From the NCBI RefSeq assembly GCF_003231275.1, contig NZ_QKVL01000029.1, forward strand, positions 1 through 64,000: DNA of 64,000 bases. Reading direction: 5' to 3'. Of this stretch, positions 16,388 through 24,864 are shown piece after piece (the first letter of the stretch is position 1; each line of letters starts with the position of its first letter). The notes beneath the pieces were generated by a model, which saw only the letters and a list, made by a program, of their open reading frames with translations, did not search any database and was not told where the DNA came from. Origin of the DNA: Pseudomonas huaxiensis. GTDB taxonomy: Bacteria; Pseudomonadota; Gammaproteobacteria; Pseudomonadales; Pseudomonadaceae. A program made the position numbers and the translations under genes.

Positions 16388-17812
16388 ATGACGCGAGCGT
16401 TACTGATGATTCTGCTGTGTACCGGACTGCTGCTGCCAGGGTCGGCCAGCGCGCGCCTGCCCGGTCCGCCGCAGGTGGTCAGCAACGACAAGACCCGTGA
16501 CCTGGCGCAAATCCGCGCCAGCCGCGAACTGCGCGTGCTGGTCAACCAGAGCCGCAACAGCTCCGGCGAGGTCAAGGGCCAGTCCTATGGCGTCGAATAC
16601 CACCGCCTGCGCGCCTTCGAACATTACCTCAATGCCCGCGCCCGCGACGGCCAGGAACTGCGCCTGAAGCTGATTCCCAAGGCCAAGGACCAGCTGATCA
16701 GCGCCCTGCAGCGGGGCGAAGGCGATCTGGTGGCGCCGGGTGAGTTGCTCGATCCGGTGTCGATCCGCGGCGTCAGCTCCAGCGATCCGGTGATGGCCCA
16801 GGTTCCGCTGGTGCTGGTGGGGCGCAAGGGCGAGCGGGTGTACGGCAAGGTCGAGCAACTTGCCGGCCGCAGCGTGGCCCTGCCCAGCGCCAGCGCCGCC
16901 GGCGACACTTTGCACGAGATCAATCAGAAACTGGCCTTGCGCAAGCTGGCGCCGATCAAGGTGGAATGGATCGACCCAAGTCTGGCGGTCGAGGACGTGC
17001 TGGAAATGGTCCAGGCCGGGATTCTGCCGCTCACCGTGGTGGAGCAGCCGATCGCCGAGCGCTGGAGCAAGGTCATGCCCAAGTTGCAGATCCAGCGCCG
17101 CGTCAGCCTGACGGCGCCGGAGAACATGCACTGGTACATGCGCCGCGAGGCGGTGATGCTGCACGCCAGCGTCGACCGCTTCCTTCAGGAATACCGCGTG
17201 CCGGCGGACCAGGACGTGGCCTTCGAGCGCATCTACCGTCGTCTGTACAAGGTTCACTATCCGCTGGCCAAGGCCAACCGCCAGCGTCTCGACAACCTGC
17301 GCCCGGTCCTGCAGAAACACGCTGAGGCGCAGAATCTTGATTGGCTCAACCTCGCCGCGCTGGCGTTCAAGGAATCCTCGCTAAACCCCGCCGCTCGCGG
17401 TGCCGGTGGTGCCCACGGCCTGATGCAGATGACCCCGAGCGCGGCGCAGCGGGTCGGGGTCAGTGATATCAACAGCGTCGATGGCAATGTCCAGGCCAGC
17501 GCCCGTTACCTGGCGCTGATCCGGCGCAAGTTCTTTGCCAGCAACCAACTCAACGAGCGCGAACGCATGGCCTTCGTGCTGGCGGCCTACAACCTTGGCC
17601 CCGAGCGGGTCCAGGCGATGCGCGCCGAGGCCCGTCGCCGCGGCCTCAATCACAACCAGTGGTTCTTTCAGGTCGAGCGGGTGGCCCTTGAGCAGGTGGG
17701 AATGGGGCCGGTCAGCTATGTTAATAGCGTCAACAAGTACTTTCTGGCCTTCGACCGGGAGCGGGAGACGCTGGAGTCCTCTCGGGCGCAAAAGGTGGCG
17801 AATCGCAAATAA
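16388..17812 (+). CDS. MltF-like lytic transglycosylase with solute-binding domain
   Basis: A 474-residue exported protein. Residues 1-22 form a signal peptide (LLMILLCTGLLLPGSASA); residues about 30-270 are an extracellular solute-binding (SBP_bac_3) domain; about 300-460 an SLT domain with catalytic Glu in FKESSLNP, then GAGGAHGLMQMTPSAAQRVG, and LAAYNLGP. This is the MltF order: a regulatory binding domain followed by a peptidoglycan-cleaving domain. It cuts the MurNAc-GlcNAc bond, leaving anhydro-MurNAc. No lipobox is seen, so it may be soluble or signal-anchored. The ATG at 16388 has GGAG 5 bases upstream; an earlier ATG at 16328 is possible. Confidence 0.85.
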   Translation: MTRALLMILLCTGLLLPGSASARLPGPPQVVSNDKTRDLAQIRASRELRVLVNQSRNSSGEVKGQSYGVEYHRLRAFEHYLNARARDGQELRLKLIPKAKDQLISALQRGEGDLVAPGELLDPVSIRGVSSSDPVMAQVPLVLVGRKGERVYGKVEQLAGRSVALPSASAAGDTLHEINQKLALRKLAPIKVEWIDPSLAVEDVLEMVQAGILPLTVVEQPIAERWSKVMPKLQIQRRVSLTAPENMHWYMRREAVMLHASVDRFLQEYRVPADQDVAFERIYRRLYKVHYPLAKANRQRLDNLRPVLQKHAEAQNLDWLNLAALAFKESSLNPAARGAGGAHGLMQMTPSAAQRVGVSDINSVDGNVQASARYLALIRRKFFASNQLNERERMAFVLAAYNLGPERVQAMRAEARRRGLNHNQWFFQVERVALEQVGMGPVSYVNSVNKYFLAFDRERETLESSRAQKVANRK

Positions 17813-17851
17813 TCAAATTATTCGATTCTAATGATGGGTTAATTGCGATTT

Positions 17852-17869
17852 TCATATTGAGTAATATGA
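17852..17869. promoter_or_regulatory. Perfect 7-4-7 inverted repeat upstream of doxX
   Basis: TCATATT-GAGT-AATATGA is a perfect palindrome in an AT-rich 100-bp intergenic stretch, 45 bases before the doxX start. It has no T-run, so it is more likely an operator than a terminator. Confidence 0.5.
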
Positions 17870-17914
17870 TTATTATGGCGCCAACACCACATCACACCTT
17901 GTAAGGAACACAGC

Positions 17915-18349
17915 ATGAACGCCCTCCATTCCGTAATGACCACCCGCGCTGGCTGGGGTATGACCGTCCTGCGCATCATCGTCGGCATCATCTTCATGGC
18001 TCACGGTTCGCAGAAGCTGTTCGGCTGGTTTGGCGGCGGTGGTCTGGCGGGCACCGCGCAGTTCATGGAAAGCCTCGGCCTGACACCCGGCACCCTGATG
18101 GCCGCCCTGTCTGGTGGCGCCGAGTTCTTCGGTGGCCTGGCCCTGGTGATCGGCCTGTTGGCGCGGCCTGCGGCGGTAGCACTGATCGGCCTGTTGCTGG
18201 TGGCGATCTTCTCGGTGCATATCCACAACGGCCTGTTCATGCAGAACAACGGTTACGAGTTCGCCCTGGCGCTGCTGGGTGGCGCGGTGGCGGTGCTGTT
18301 CGAAGGGGCAGGGCGGGCTTCGGTGGATGCGGCCATTTCCAAGAGTTGA
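17915..18349 (+). CDS. DoxX family membrane protein
   Basis: A 144-residue protein with four membrane helices and the DoxX signature GWGMTVLRIIVGIIFMAHGSQKLFGWFGG at the N-terminus, then LTPGTLMAALSGGAEFFGGLALVIGL. DoxX proteins are often associated with thiosulfate or redox functions, but many, including this stand-alone type, have no proven role. SD AAGGA lies 8 bases before the ATG. An AT-rich leader with a palindromic candidate operator precedes it, and a REP pair follows. Confidence 0.88.
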   Translation: MNALHSVMTTRAGWGMTVLRIIVGIIFMAHGSQKLFGWFGGGGLAGTAQFMESLGLTPGTLMAALSGGAEFFGGLALVIGLLARPAAVALIGLLLVAIFSVHIHNGLFMQNNGYEFALALLGGAVAVLFEGAGRASVDAAISKS

Positions 18350-18353
18350 GGGG

Positions 18354-18425
18354 AAATCGCGACGGTTCGGCGCCCCGACGAGCTCGCTCCTACGGACCTT
18401 GTAGGAGCGAGCTTGCTCGCGATTT
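18354..18425. repeat. Paired REP-type elements (GTAGGAGCGAGCTTGCTCGC family)
   Basis: The right arm 18401-18425 (GTAGGAGCGAGCTTGCTCGCG) is complementary to an arm broken by an insertion, AAATCGCGA (18354-18362) plus GAGCTCGCTCCTAC (18380-18393). Further copies are at 38034-38056, 39301-39387 and 43481-43545. Confidence 0.85.
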
Positions 18426-18609
18426 TGCCATTGGTCGTGTTGACAGTTCGCCAGCCGCTTCTCTAGGATTCGCACTTGCGCCGATTTAAACAGCTACTTG
18501 CGGGGCGCAGGAGAGCCCTTCGTGGTGATCCGAATACCGCTAAAACGCTGGTTCGGTGATGCCTCCCACCGCAGCCCAGCGGGATCTGCGAGGCGGAGAA
18601 TATGACTCC

Positions 18610-18918
18610 ATGAGTTGCCCACGTTCCATTGTCTGTCTGACACCCCTGTCTTCCAGCCAGTCGGCCCGCGCCCCGCGCGTCCTGCTGATCGGCCCGCACC
18701 AACCCACTCTCGTTCGCTTGCTCGATGGCTGGCCGCGTCGCAAGGGCCGCGCTACCGCCTTGCTGATCCAGTTCGTCGATGACGTCGCGGCGCTCGCCGA
18801 CTACACCAATGACCGTTTCGACCTCGCCGTGGTGCAGTCGCCAGCCCGCGAAGACGCTGCCGAAATGATCAGCCACCTGACCCGCATCGCACGGCAGGGT
18901 CTGATTACCCGCGCCTGA
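18610..18918 (+). CDS. Small hypothetical protein, receiver-like fragment
   Basis: A 102-residue cytoplasmic protein that I do not recognise. It contains APRVLLIGPHQPTLVRLLDGW, then ALLIQFVDDVAALADYTNDRFDLAVVQSP, which has the beta-alpha-beta rhythm of a receiver or Rossmann-like half-domain; the phospho-acceptor Asp of true receivers is not in place. It is followed by the convergent greB. The ATG at 18610 has GGAG at 18594-18597, rather far away. Coding is supported by codon bias and by the opposite strand offering only a poorer alternative. Confidence 0.6.
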   Translation: MSCPRSIVCLTPLSSSQSARAPRVLLIGPHQPTLVRLLDGWPRRKGRATALLIQFVDDVAALADYTNDRFDLAVVQSPAREDAAEMISHLTRIARQGLITRA

Positions 18919-18942
18919 GGCCGGTGCCGCAGCGGTGAAGCA

Positions 18943-19416
18943 TCACTGTGGATAGCTGATGCTGTTCACATACCAGACCGCCTCGCCACCCGGGGTCTGC
19001 ACCACCACCTCGTCGCCCTCTTCTTTCTTCAAGAGAGCGCGGGCCATGGGCGAGTCCACCGAGATGTAGTCGTTGCGGCCATAGATCTCGTCATAGCCGA
19101 CGATGCGGAAGGTCATCTGCTCGCCGGCATCGTTCTCGATCTCCACCCAGGCGCCGAAGAACACCTTGCCTTCCTGCTCTGCGCGGTAGTCCACCACTTT
19201 CACGTCTTCCAGGCGTTTGCGCAGATAGCGCACGCGGCGGTCGATTTCGCGCAGCAGTTTCTTGTTGTACTGGTAGTCGGCGTTTTCGCTGCGGTCGCCA
19301 AGGGAGGCGGCCCAAGTGACTTTCTGAGTGATTTCGGGACGGTAAACGCGCCAGAGGTGGTCCAGCTCCGCCTTCAGCGCCTCGTGGCCTTTTCGGGTGA
19401 TGATGTTGGTAGCCAA
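18943..19416 (-). CDS. greB: Transcription elongation factor GreB
   Basis: A 157-residue Gre factor: an N-terminal coiled coil (LKAELDHLWRVYRPEITQKV, then SLGDRSENADYQYNKKLLREIDRRVRYLRKRLE) carrying the acidic tip residues between the helices (GDRSENADY), and a C-terminal FKBP-like domain ending GEAVWYVNSISYPQ. It enters the RNA polymerase secondary channel and stimulates cleavage of backtracked RNA. The WRVYRPEIT stretch and the basic patch favour GreB over GreA. Confidence 0.95.
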   Translation of the reverse strand: MATNIITRKGHEALKAELDHLWRVYRPEITQKVTWAASLGDRSENADYQYNKKLLREIDRRVRYLRKRLEDVKVVDYRAEQEGKVFFGAWVEIENDAGEQMTFRIVGYDEIYGRNDYISVDSPMARALLKKEEGDEVVVQTPGGEAVWYVNSISYPQ

Positions 19417-19506
19417 TGCCTTCTCCTGGGCGGGCGATACGTCAGCCGCAAAGAGTACCCGCCGAATCGGCAGCGGTACAGGCTGCCGGTGGCGGGCACG
19501 CAGGAC

Positions 19507-22014
19507 TCAGCCTTCGCGCAGCACCGTCAGCGGGCTGGCGTTGAGCGCGCGGCGAGTGCCGACCACGCCGGCACCACCGACCAGCAGCGCGCCGACCAGC
19601 GGCAGCAGGAGCAGCGACGGGTGCGGGCCCCAGTGCAGGTCGAAGGCGAAGCGGTAGAGCACCCAGGTGATCAGCTCGCAACCGATCGCCGCGAGCAGGC
19701 CGCTGGCGGCGCCGAGCAGGCCGAACTCGATACGCCGCGCCTTGACCAGCAAGGCCCGGCCGGCCCCCAGCGCCCGCAGCAGGGCGCCTTGGCGGATGCG
19801 CTCGTCGAGGGTTGCCTGCAGGCCGGCGAACAACACCGCCAGCCCTGCCGCGAGCACGAACAGCAGCACGTACTGCACCGCCAGGGTGACTTGCGCAAGG
19901 ATGCTGCGCAGTTGCTCCAGCAGAGCATCGACCGGAAGGATGGTGGTCGCCGGGAAGGCGCGGGACAGGGCGACCACTTGCTGGTCGTTGCCCGGTGCGA
20001 GGTAGAAGCTGGTCAGGTAGGTGGTCGGCAGACCCTGCAGGGTGCCGGGCTGGAAGATCATGTAGAAGTTCGGCTGGAAACTGTCCCAGTTGACCGTACG
20101 CAGGCTGCTGACCTGAGCCTCGCGCTCTTCGCCGCCGATGACGAAAGTCAGGCGGTCGCCTAGCTTGAGCTTGAGGCTTTCCGCCAGTTCCGACTCCACC
20201 GACACCCCGGGCAGCGCGTCCGCCGCCGGTTGGCCCTGCCACCACTGTCCGGCGCTGAGGCTGTTGCTTTCGGGCAGGTCGGCGGCCCAGGTCAGGCTCA
20301 GGTCACGTTGCACTGCGCGGTCGCCGGTGGATTCCTTGCTGACGATCTGGTTCACCGCTTCGCCGTTGATTTGCGTCAGACGGCCGGGGATCACCGGATA
20401 GAGCGGCGCGGCGTGGCTGGAGAAGCCTTCCAGTTGGCTGGCGAAGCTGGCCTTGTCGTCCGGCAGGATATTCAGCACGAAATAGTTGGGCGCATCTTCG
20501 GGCAACTGGTTGTGCCAGGTGTCCAGCAACTCGATGCGCAGCAGGGTGATCAGGCCCATTGCCAACAGGATCAGGCCGAATGCCAGCGATTGGCCGGCCG
20601 CCGCCAGCGGGTGGCGCAGCAGTTGCCCGAGGCCCAGTCGCCAGGCCAGGGGTGCTCCGGCGAGCAACCGGCGCAGGCTGCGCAAACCCAGCAAAAGCAG
20701 GCCGCCGAGCAACAGTGCAGCGATCAGGCCGCCGCCGAGCAGGGCGAAGGTCAGCAGCAGGTCGAGGCTCAGGCGCCACATGATCAGGCCGAGGGCGAGG
20801 ATCGCCGCACCGTAGACCAGCCAACTGCTCGCTGGCACCGGCAGCAAATCCCGACGCAGCACCCGCAGCGGCGGAACCCGGCCCAGCGCGGCGAGAGGGG
20901 GCAGGGCGAAGCCGGCGAGGGCGACCAGGCCGGTCGCGATCCCGGCAAGCGCCGGGGTGATGCCGCCGTCGGGAATCTCCGCTGGCAGCAAGCCGTCGAG
21001 CAGTGCGAACAAGCCCAGTTGCGCCAGCCAGCCGAGCAGAGCGCCGGCCAGGGCGGCGAGGCTGCCGAGGATCGCCAGCTGCAGGCAGAACAGGCTCAGC
21101 GCCTGGCGCCGCGACAGGCCCAGGCAGCGCAACAAGGCGCTGGCATCGAAGCGGCGTACGGCGAAGCGGCTGGCGGACAGCGCCACGGCCACACCGGCCA
21201 GCAACACCGCGACCAGGCTGGCCATGTTCAGGTAACGCTCGGCCTTGCCCAGGGCGCCGCCGACCTGCTGGTTGCCGTCGCGGGCGTCGCGGATGCGTTG
21301 GTTGGGCGCCACGGTGGCTTCGAGCGCCTGGCGGTAGTCGGCGAGTATCAGGTTGTCGCCGCGCCACAGCTCGCGGTAGGTCACCCGGCTGCCGGGCTGG
21401 ACCACGCCGGTGGCGTCGAGGTCGGCGAGGTTGATCATCACCCGTGGGGTCAGGCTGTAGAAATTGCCGGCGCGGTCCGGCTCGTAGGTCAGCACCCGGC
21501 TCAGGCGCAGGGTTTTCATGCCCACGTCGATGCTGTCGCCAATCTTCAGGTCGAGGGCCGCCAGCAAGCGTGGCTCGGCCCAGGCTTCGCCGGAGGCGGG
21601 GCCGCCGCCGGTGGTTTCGGCGGCGTAGGGTTCAGGGGCGCTGCGCAGTTCGCCGCGCAGCGGATACGCGGCGTCGGCGGCTTTGACGCTGGACAGTTGG
21701 ATACCGTTGTCGGTGGCGATTACGCTGGAGAATTCAACCACCCGCGCATGGGCCAGACCCAGCGCTGTGCCGCGTTCGATCTGTTCGGCGCTGGCCGGCG
21801 AGCTGCCTTGCAGCACCAGGTCGGCGCCGAGGAATTCGGTCGCCCGCAGCAACATGGCGCCGTTGAGGCGGGCGCCGAAGTAGCCGATGGCGGTGCTCGC
21901 CGCCACGGCGATCAGCAGGCCGAAGAACAGCACCCGCAGTTCACCGGCGCGGGCATCGCGCAGCAGTTGGCGCAGGGCAAGGTTGAACAGGCGCAGAAAG
22001 GACAGGCGTGCCAT
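19507..22014 (-). CDS. ABC transporter permease, YbbP type (FtsX family)
   Basis: An 835-residue inner-membrane protein with a first membrane helix near residues 30-45, a large periplasmic domain, three helices around 250-350, a second helix block with FtsX-type arrangement (LLLTFALLGGGLIAALLLGG), a further periplasmic domain and a final three-helix FtsX domain (YVLLFVLAAGLAVLFAGL ...). This duplicated MacB/FtsX layout and length match E. coli YbbP. Its start directly follows the stop of its ATPase partner with no gap, so the two form one operon. The substrate is unknown; lipoprotein or envelope lipid handling is usual for the superfamily. Confidence 0.9.
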   Translation of the reverse strand: MARLSFLRLFNLALRQLLRDARAGELRVLFFGLLIAVAASTAIGYFGARLNGAMLLRATEFLGADLVLQGSSPASAEQIERGTALGLAHARVVEFSSVIATDNGIQLSSVKAADAAYPLRGELRSAPEPYAAETTGGGPASGEAWAEPRLLAALDLKIGDSIDVGMKTLRLSRVLTYEPDRAGNFYSLTPRVMINLADLDATGVVQPGSRVTYRELWRGDNLILADYRQALEATVAPNQRIRDARDGNQQVGGALGKAERYLNMASLVAVLLAGVAVALSASRFAVRRFDASALLRCLGLSRRQALSLFCLQLAILGSLAALAGALLGWLAQLGLFALLDGLLPAEIPDGGITPALAGIATGLVALAGFALPPLAALGRVPPLRVLRRDLLPVPASSWLVYGAAILALGLIMWRLSLDLLLTFALLGGGLIAALLLGGLLLLGLRSLRRLLAGAPLAWRLGLGQLLRHPLAAAGQSLAFGLILLAMGLITLLRIELLDTWHNQLPEDAPNYFVLNILPDDKASFASQLEGFSSHAAPLYPVIPGRLTQINGEAVNQIVSKESTGDRAVQRDLSLTWAADLPESNSLSAGQWWQGQPAADALPGVSVESELAESLKLKLGDRLTFVIGGEEREAQVSSLRTVNWDSFQPNFYMIFQPGTLQGLPTTYLTSFYLAPGNDQQVVALSRAFPATTILPVDALLEQLRSILAQVTLAVQYVLLFVLAAGLAVLFAGLQATLDERIRQGALLRALGAGRALLVKARRIEFGLLGAASGLLAAIGCELITWVLYRFAFDLHWGPHPSLLLLPLVGALLVGGAGVVGTRRALNASPLTVLREG

Positions 22015-22698
22015 CTAGGGCTCCATCGGGCTGACCAGATGGCCGGCGTCCAGGCGGATCTGGCGGCGGCAGCGCCGGGCCAGGCGTTCGTCGTGGGTCA
22101 CCAGCACCAGGGTGGTGCCGCGCTCCTTGTTCAGTTCGAACAGCAGGTCGCTGATGCGTTCACCGGTATGGCTGTCGAGGTTGCCGGTGGGCTCGTCGGC
22201 GAACAGCACATCCGGCTCGGCGGCGAAGGCCCGGGCGATCGCCACCCGTTGCTGCTCGCCGCCAGAGAGCTGGCGCGGCGAATGGCTCAGGCGCTGGCCC
22301 AGGCCGACGCGCTCCAGCAGGGTGCGGGCGTGCTCGCGGGCGTCGCGGCGGCCTTCCAGCTCCAGCGGCAGCATGACGTTTTCCAGGGCGTTGAGGCTGT
22401 CGAGCAACTGGAACGACTGGAACACGAAGCCGACGTGCTCGGCGCGCACCTTGGCGCGCTGGTCTTCGTCCAGCGGCCCGAGGTCGTGGCCGGCCAGGGT
22501 GACGGAGCCTGCGCTGGGCTGGTCGAGCCCTGCCAGCAGGCCGAGCAGGGTGGACTTGCCCGAGCCGGACGCGCCGACGATGGCGAGGCTGTCGCCTTCG
22601 TTGAGGTCCAGGGACAGTTCGTGGAGGATGGTGAGGTTGCCTTCCGCGCTGGGAACCACTTTGCTAAGGTTCCGCGCAGTGAGAATGCTGGGGCCCAT
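22015..22698 (-). CDS. ABC transporter ATPase, YbbA type
   Basis: A 227-residue ATPase with Walker A GASGSGKST, Q-loop region FQSFQLLDSLNALENV, signature LSGGEQQRVAIARA, Walker B VLFADEPTGNLDS and the switch His in VTHDE. It matches the LolD/MacB-type subfamily and powers the YbbP-like permease whose ATG follows its stop directly. The start ATG at 22698 lies inside a CCATGG palindrome shared with the divergent tesA leader; only 10 bases separate the two genes' starts. Confidence 0.94.
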   Translation of the reverse strand: MGPSILTARNLSKVVPSAEGNLTILHELSLDLNEGDSLAIVGASGSGKSTLLGLLAGLDQPSAGSVTLAGHDLGPLDEDQRAKVRAEHVGFVFQSFQLLDSLNALENVMLPLELEGRRDAREHARTLLERVGLGQRLSHSPRQLSGGEQQRVAIARAFAAEPDVLFADEPTGNLDSHTGERISDLLFELNKERGTTLVLVTHDERLARRCRRQIRLDAGHLVSPMEP

Positions 22699-22708
22699 GG
22701 AGAATCCG

Positions 22709-23314
22709 ATGCGAGTGTGGTTATTGAGTGCTGGTCTGGCCTTGCTGTGCATGGCGCAGAGCGCAACGGCGGGTACGGTATTGATCGTCGGCGATAGTAT
22801 CAGTGCCGCTTTTGGCCTGGATACCCGACAGGGCTGGGTCGCGCTGCTGCAACAGCGGCTCAGCAACGAGGGTTACAGCGATAAAGTGGTCAATGCCTCG
22901 ATCAGTGGCGATACCAGTGCCGGAGGCCAGGCGCGGCTGCCGGCGCTGCTTGCAGCGCACAAACCGAGCCTGGTGGTGCTGGAACTGGGAGGCAATGACG
23001 GCCTGCGGGGGCAGCTTCCTGCGCAATTGCAACAAAATCTTGCTTCGATGGTAGACCAGTCCCGCAAGGCCGGGGCCAAGGTCGTGCTGCTGGGCATGCA
23101 ACTGCCGCCCAACTATGGCCAGCGTTACACCAAGGCCTTCGCTCAGGTCTTTACCGACGTGGCTACCCAGAAAAACATCGCGCTGGTGCCGTTTTTCCTG
23201 GAGGGCGTCGGGGGCGTTCCTGATCTGATGCAGGCGGATGGCATCCATCCGGCGCAAGGGGCCCAGTCGAGGTTGCTGGAAAATGCCTGGCCGGCAATAA
23301 AACCGCTGCTTTGA
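22709..23314 (+). CDS. tesA: TesA-like arylesterase/thioesterase I (SGNH hydrolase)
   Basis: A 201-residue exported SGNH hydrolase. A signal peptide (MRVWLLSAGLALLCMAQSATA) is followed by block I GDSISAAFG with the catalytic Ser, block II SISGDTSAGG, block III GGNDGLRG and block V DGIHP with Asp and His. This is the periplasmic multifunctional esterase/thioesterase/lysophospholipase family (TesA/EstP). The ATG at 22709 has GGAG 6 bases before it; the ATG at 22697 would overlap the ybbA-like start codon. It is divergent from the YbbA/YbbP pair, as in E. coli. Confidence 0.92.
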   Translation: MRVWLLSAGLALLCMAQSATAGTVLIVGDSISAAFGLDTRQGWVALLQQRLSNEGYSDKVVNASISGDTSAGGQARLPALLAAHKPSLVVLELGGNDGLRGQLPAQLQQNLASMVDQSRKAGAKVVLLGMQLPPNYGQRYTKAFAQVFTDVATQKNIALVPFFLEGVGGVPDLMQADGIHPAQGAQSRLLENAWPAIKPLL

Positions 23315-23370
23315 CGCTTTTATAGTGACCGGCTTTCGGCTAATGTTGCGCCCCCGATTTGGAGCCCCCG

Positions 23371-23652
23371 ATGCCGCGTCCCGCCTGGTCCCTGTATGCC
23401 TATCAATTGATCGAACCTGACGAACAGCTCGATCTCTTCGCCTGCCAGGAAATCCGTGTGCATCTGGTCGCCCGTCAACTCGAACTGGCGGGCTCGGCCG
23501 ACCGCACCCTGTGCGGCACCCTGCTACCGGCGCAGCCGCGCTGGTCGGGGGTGCCGAACACGATTTACCGTGATCGCCGCCTGTGCCCGTTGTGCCGGGC
23601 CATCCTCGATGCCCAGCGCCGCGGTACGCGACCTGTCTGGCCGGAACTTTAA
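23371..23652 (+). CDS. Small Cys-containing hypothetical protein
   Basis: A 93-residue cytoplasmic protein of a kind I cannot name. It has LCG near residue 50 and CPLC at about 76-79, which could form a small metal site (Cys4 type) together with the cysteine in LFACQE. GGAG lies 6 bases before the ATG at 23371. It lies between tesA and the L,D-transpeptidase gene on the same strand. The role is unknown. Confidence 0.68.
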   Translation: MPRPAWSLYAYQLIEPDEQLDLFACQEIRVHLVARQLELAGSADRTLCGTLLPAQPRWSGVPNTIYRDRRLCPLCRAILDAQRRGTRPVWPEL

Positions 23653-23755
23653 GCACCGATCCGCTCTCTCACCATCCAGCGGCCATGCCTCCCGATTGTT
23701 TCGGCAGAGGTGTACAATTGCCGCCTTCACCCCGAATTTGCGAAGGATTTCCCGG

Positions 23756-24733
23756 ATGTTGTCGCGCTTTCCCGCCGTCACCCGTTGCCTGTCCCTGGCC
23801 GCCCTGCTGTCGGCAGGTCCTGTTGCCGCGTTGGAGTTCCCACTGCCGCCGCCTGGCGAAGACATCATTGGCCAGGTCCAGGTGATCAAGGCCAAGTACG
23901 AGGACACCTTCGCCGATATCGGCACCGCCGGTGACCTGGGCTACCTGGAAATGGTCGCGGCCAACCCGGGGGTCGACCCCTGGCTGCCGGGCGCCGGCAC
24001 CGAGATCATCCTGCCGACCCGCTTCATCCTGCCGCCGGGCCCGCGCGAAGGTATCGTCATCAACCTCGCCGAGTACCGCCTGTACTACTTCCCGAAAGGG
24101 GAGAACGTGGTGCATACCTATCCGCTGGGCATCGGTCGTGAAGGCTGGGGTTCGCCCATCGCCCAGACCAAGGTGACGGCCAAGACGCCGAACCCGACCT
24201 GGACCCCGCCGGCCTCGATCAAGGCCGAGCACGCTGCTGATGGCGATCCGCTGCCGAACGTGGTGCCGGCCGGCCCGGACAACCCGCTGGGTCCGTTCAA
24301 GTTCACCCTGGGCGTGCCGGGCTACCTGATCCACGGCTCGAACAAGAAGTTCGGCATTGGCATGCGCACCAGCCACGGTTGCTTCCGCATGTTCAACAAC
24401 AACGTGCTGGAACTGGCCAAGATGGCGCCAGTGGGTACGCCAGTGCGGATCATCAACGAGCCGTACAAGTTCGGCATGAGTGGCGGCAAGGTCTACCTCG
24501 AGGCGCACACTCCGCTGGACGACAAGGGTGATCCGTCGGTGGTGGACAAGCACACCGCGGTGATCAACGCGCTGCTCAAGCGTGAAGACCTGGCCAACCG
24601 CGTGCAGATGAACTGGGACATGGTCCGCGATGTGGTCGCGACCGAAGACGGCATGCCGGTTGAAATTGCTGTGCCGAGCGGGGTGGGTGGCGAAGTGCCA
24701 ATCATTTCCAGCGCACCTTACCAGGAGCAGTAA
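23756..24733 (+). CDS. L,D-transpeptidase (YkuD domain), Erfk/YbiS type
   Basis: A 325-residue exported protein: signal peptide (LSLAALLSAGPVAA), a LysM-like segment (about 45-95: DLGYLEMVAANPGVDPWLPG), then the YkuD domain with INLAEYRLYYFP and the active-site stretch IHGSNKKFGIGMRTSHGCFRM, in which the His and Cys are catalytic. Such enzymes make 3-3 peptidoglycan cross-links or attach the Braun-type lipoprotein to peptidoglycan. The gene for OprI, the Pseudomonas Lpp homologue, lies just downstream on the other strand, which makes a lipoprotein-attaching role attractive but unproven. Confidence 0.9.
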   Translation: MLSRFPAVTRCLSLAALLSAGPVAALEFPLPPPGEDIIGQVQVIKAKYEDTFADIGTAGDLGYLEMVAANPGVDPWLPGAGTEIILPTRFILPPGPREGIVINLAEYRLYYFPKGENVVHTYPLGIGREGWGSPIAQTKVTAKTPNPTWTPPASIKAEHAADGDPLPNVVPAGPDNPLGPFKFTLGVPGYLIHGSNKKFGIGMRTSHGCFRMFNNNVLELAKMAPVGTPVRIINEPYKFGMSGGKVYLEAHTPLDDKGDPSVVDKHTAVINALLKREDLANRVQMNWDMVRDVVATEDGMPVEIAVPSGVGGEVPIISSAPYQEQ

Positions 24734-24752
24734 GTTTCATCGGTGTTACACC

Positions 24753-24780
24753 AAGGCCCGCCTTAATGGCGGGCCTTGTC
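24753..24780 (+). terminator. Rho-independent terminator of the L,D-transpeptidase gene
   Basis: A 10-bp stem AAGGCCCGCC/GGCGGGCCTT with a TTAAT loop, followed by GTCGTTT, begins 19 bases after the stop codon. Confidence 0.75.
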
Positions 24781-24810
24781 GTTTGAGGGTGTTGTTATCT
24801 TGCAGGCAAT

Positions 24811-24840
24811 AAAAAAGCCGACCCACAAGTGGGTCGGCTT
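24811..24840 (-). terminator. Rho-independent terminator of oprI
   Basis: A 12-bp stem AAGCCGACCCAC/GTGGGTCGGCTT with an AA loop; read on the minus strand it ends in a run of six Ts. It lies 25 bases after the oprI stop codon. Confidence 0.9.
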
Positions 24841-24864
24841 CTAAATAACAACCCCGAAGGATTA

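Noticed and set aside
20230..22797. An 855-codon plus-strand frame opposite the YbbP/YbbA genes
   Set aside because: Shadow frame rich in Gln, Ala and Gly; the opposite strand has clear ABC transporter motifs.
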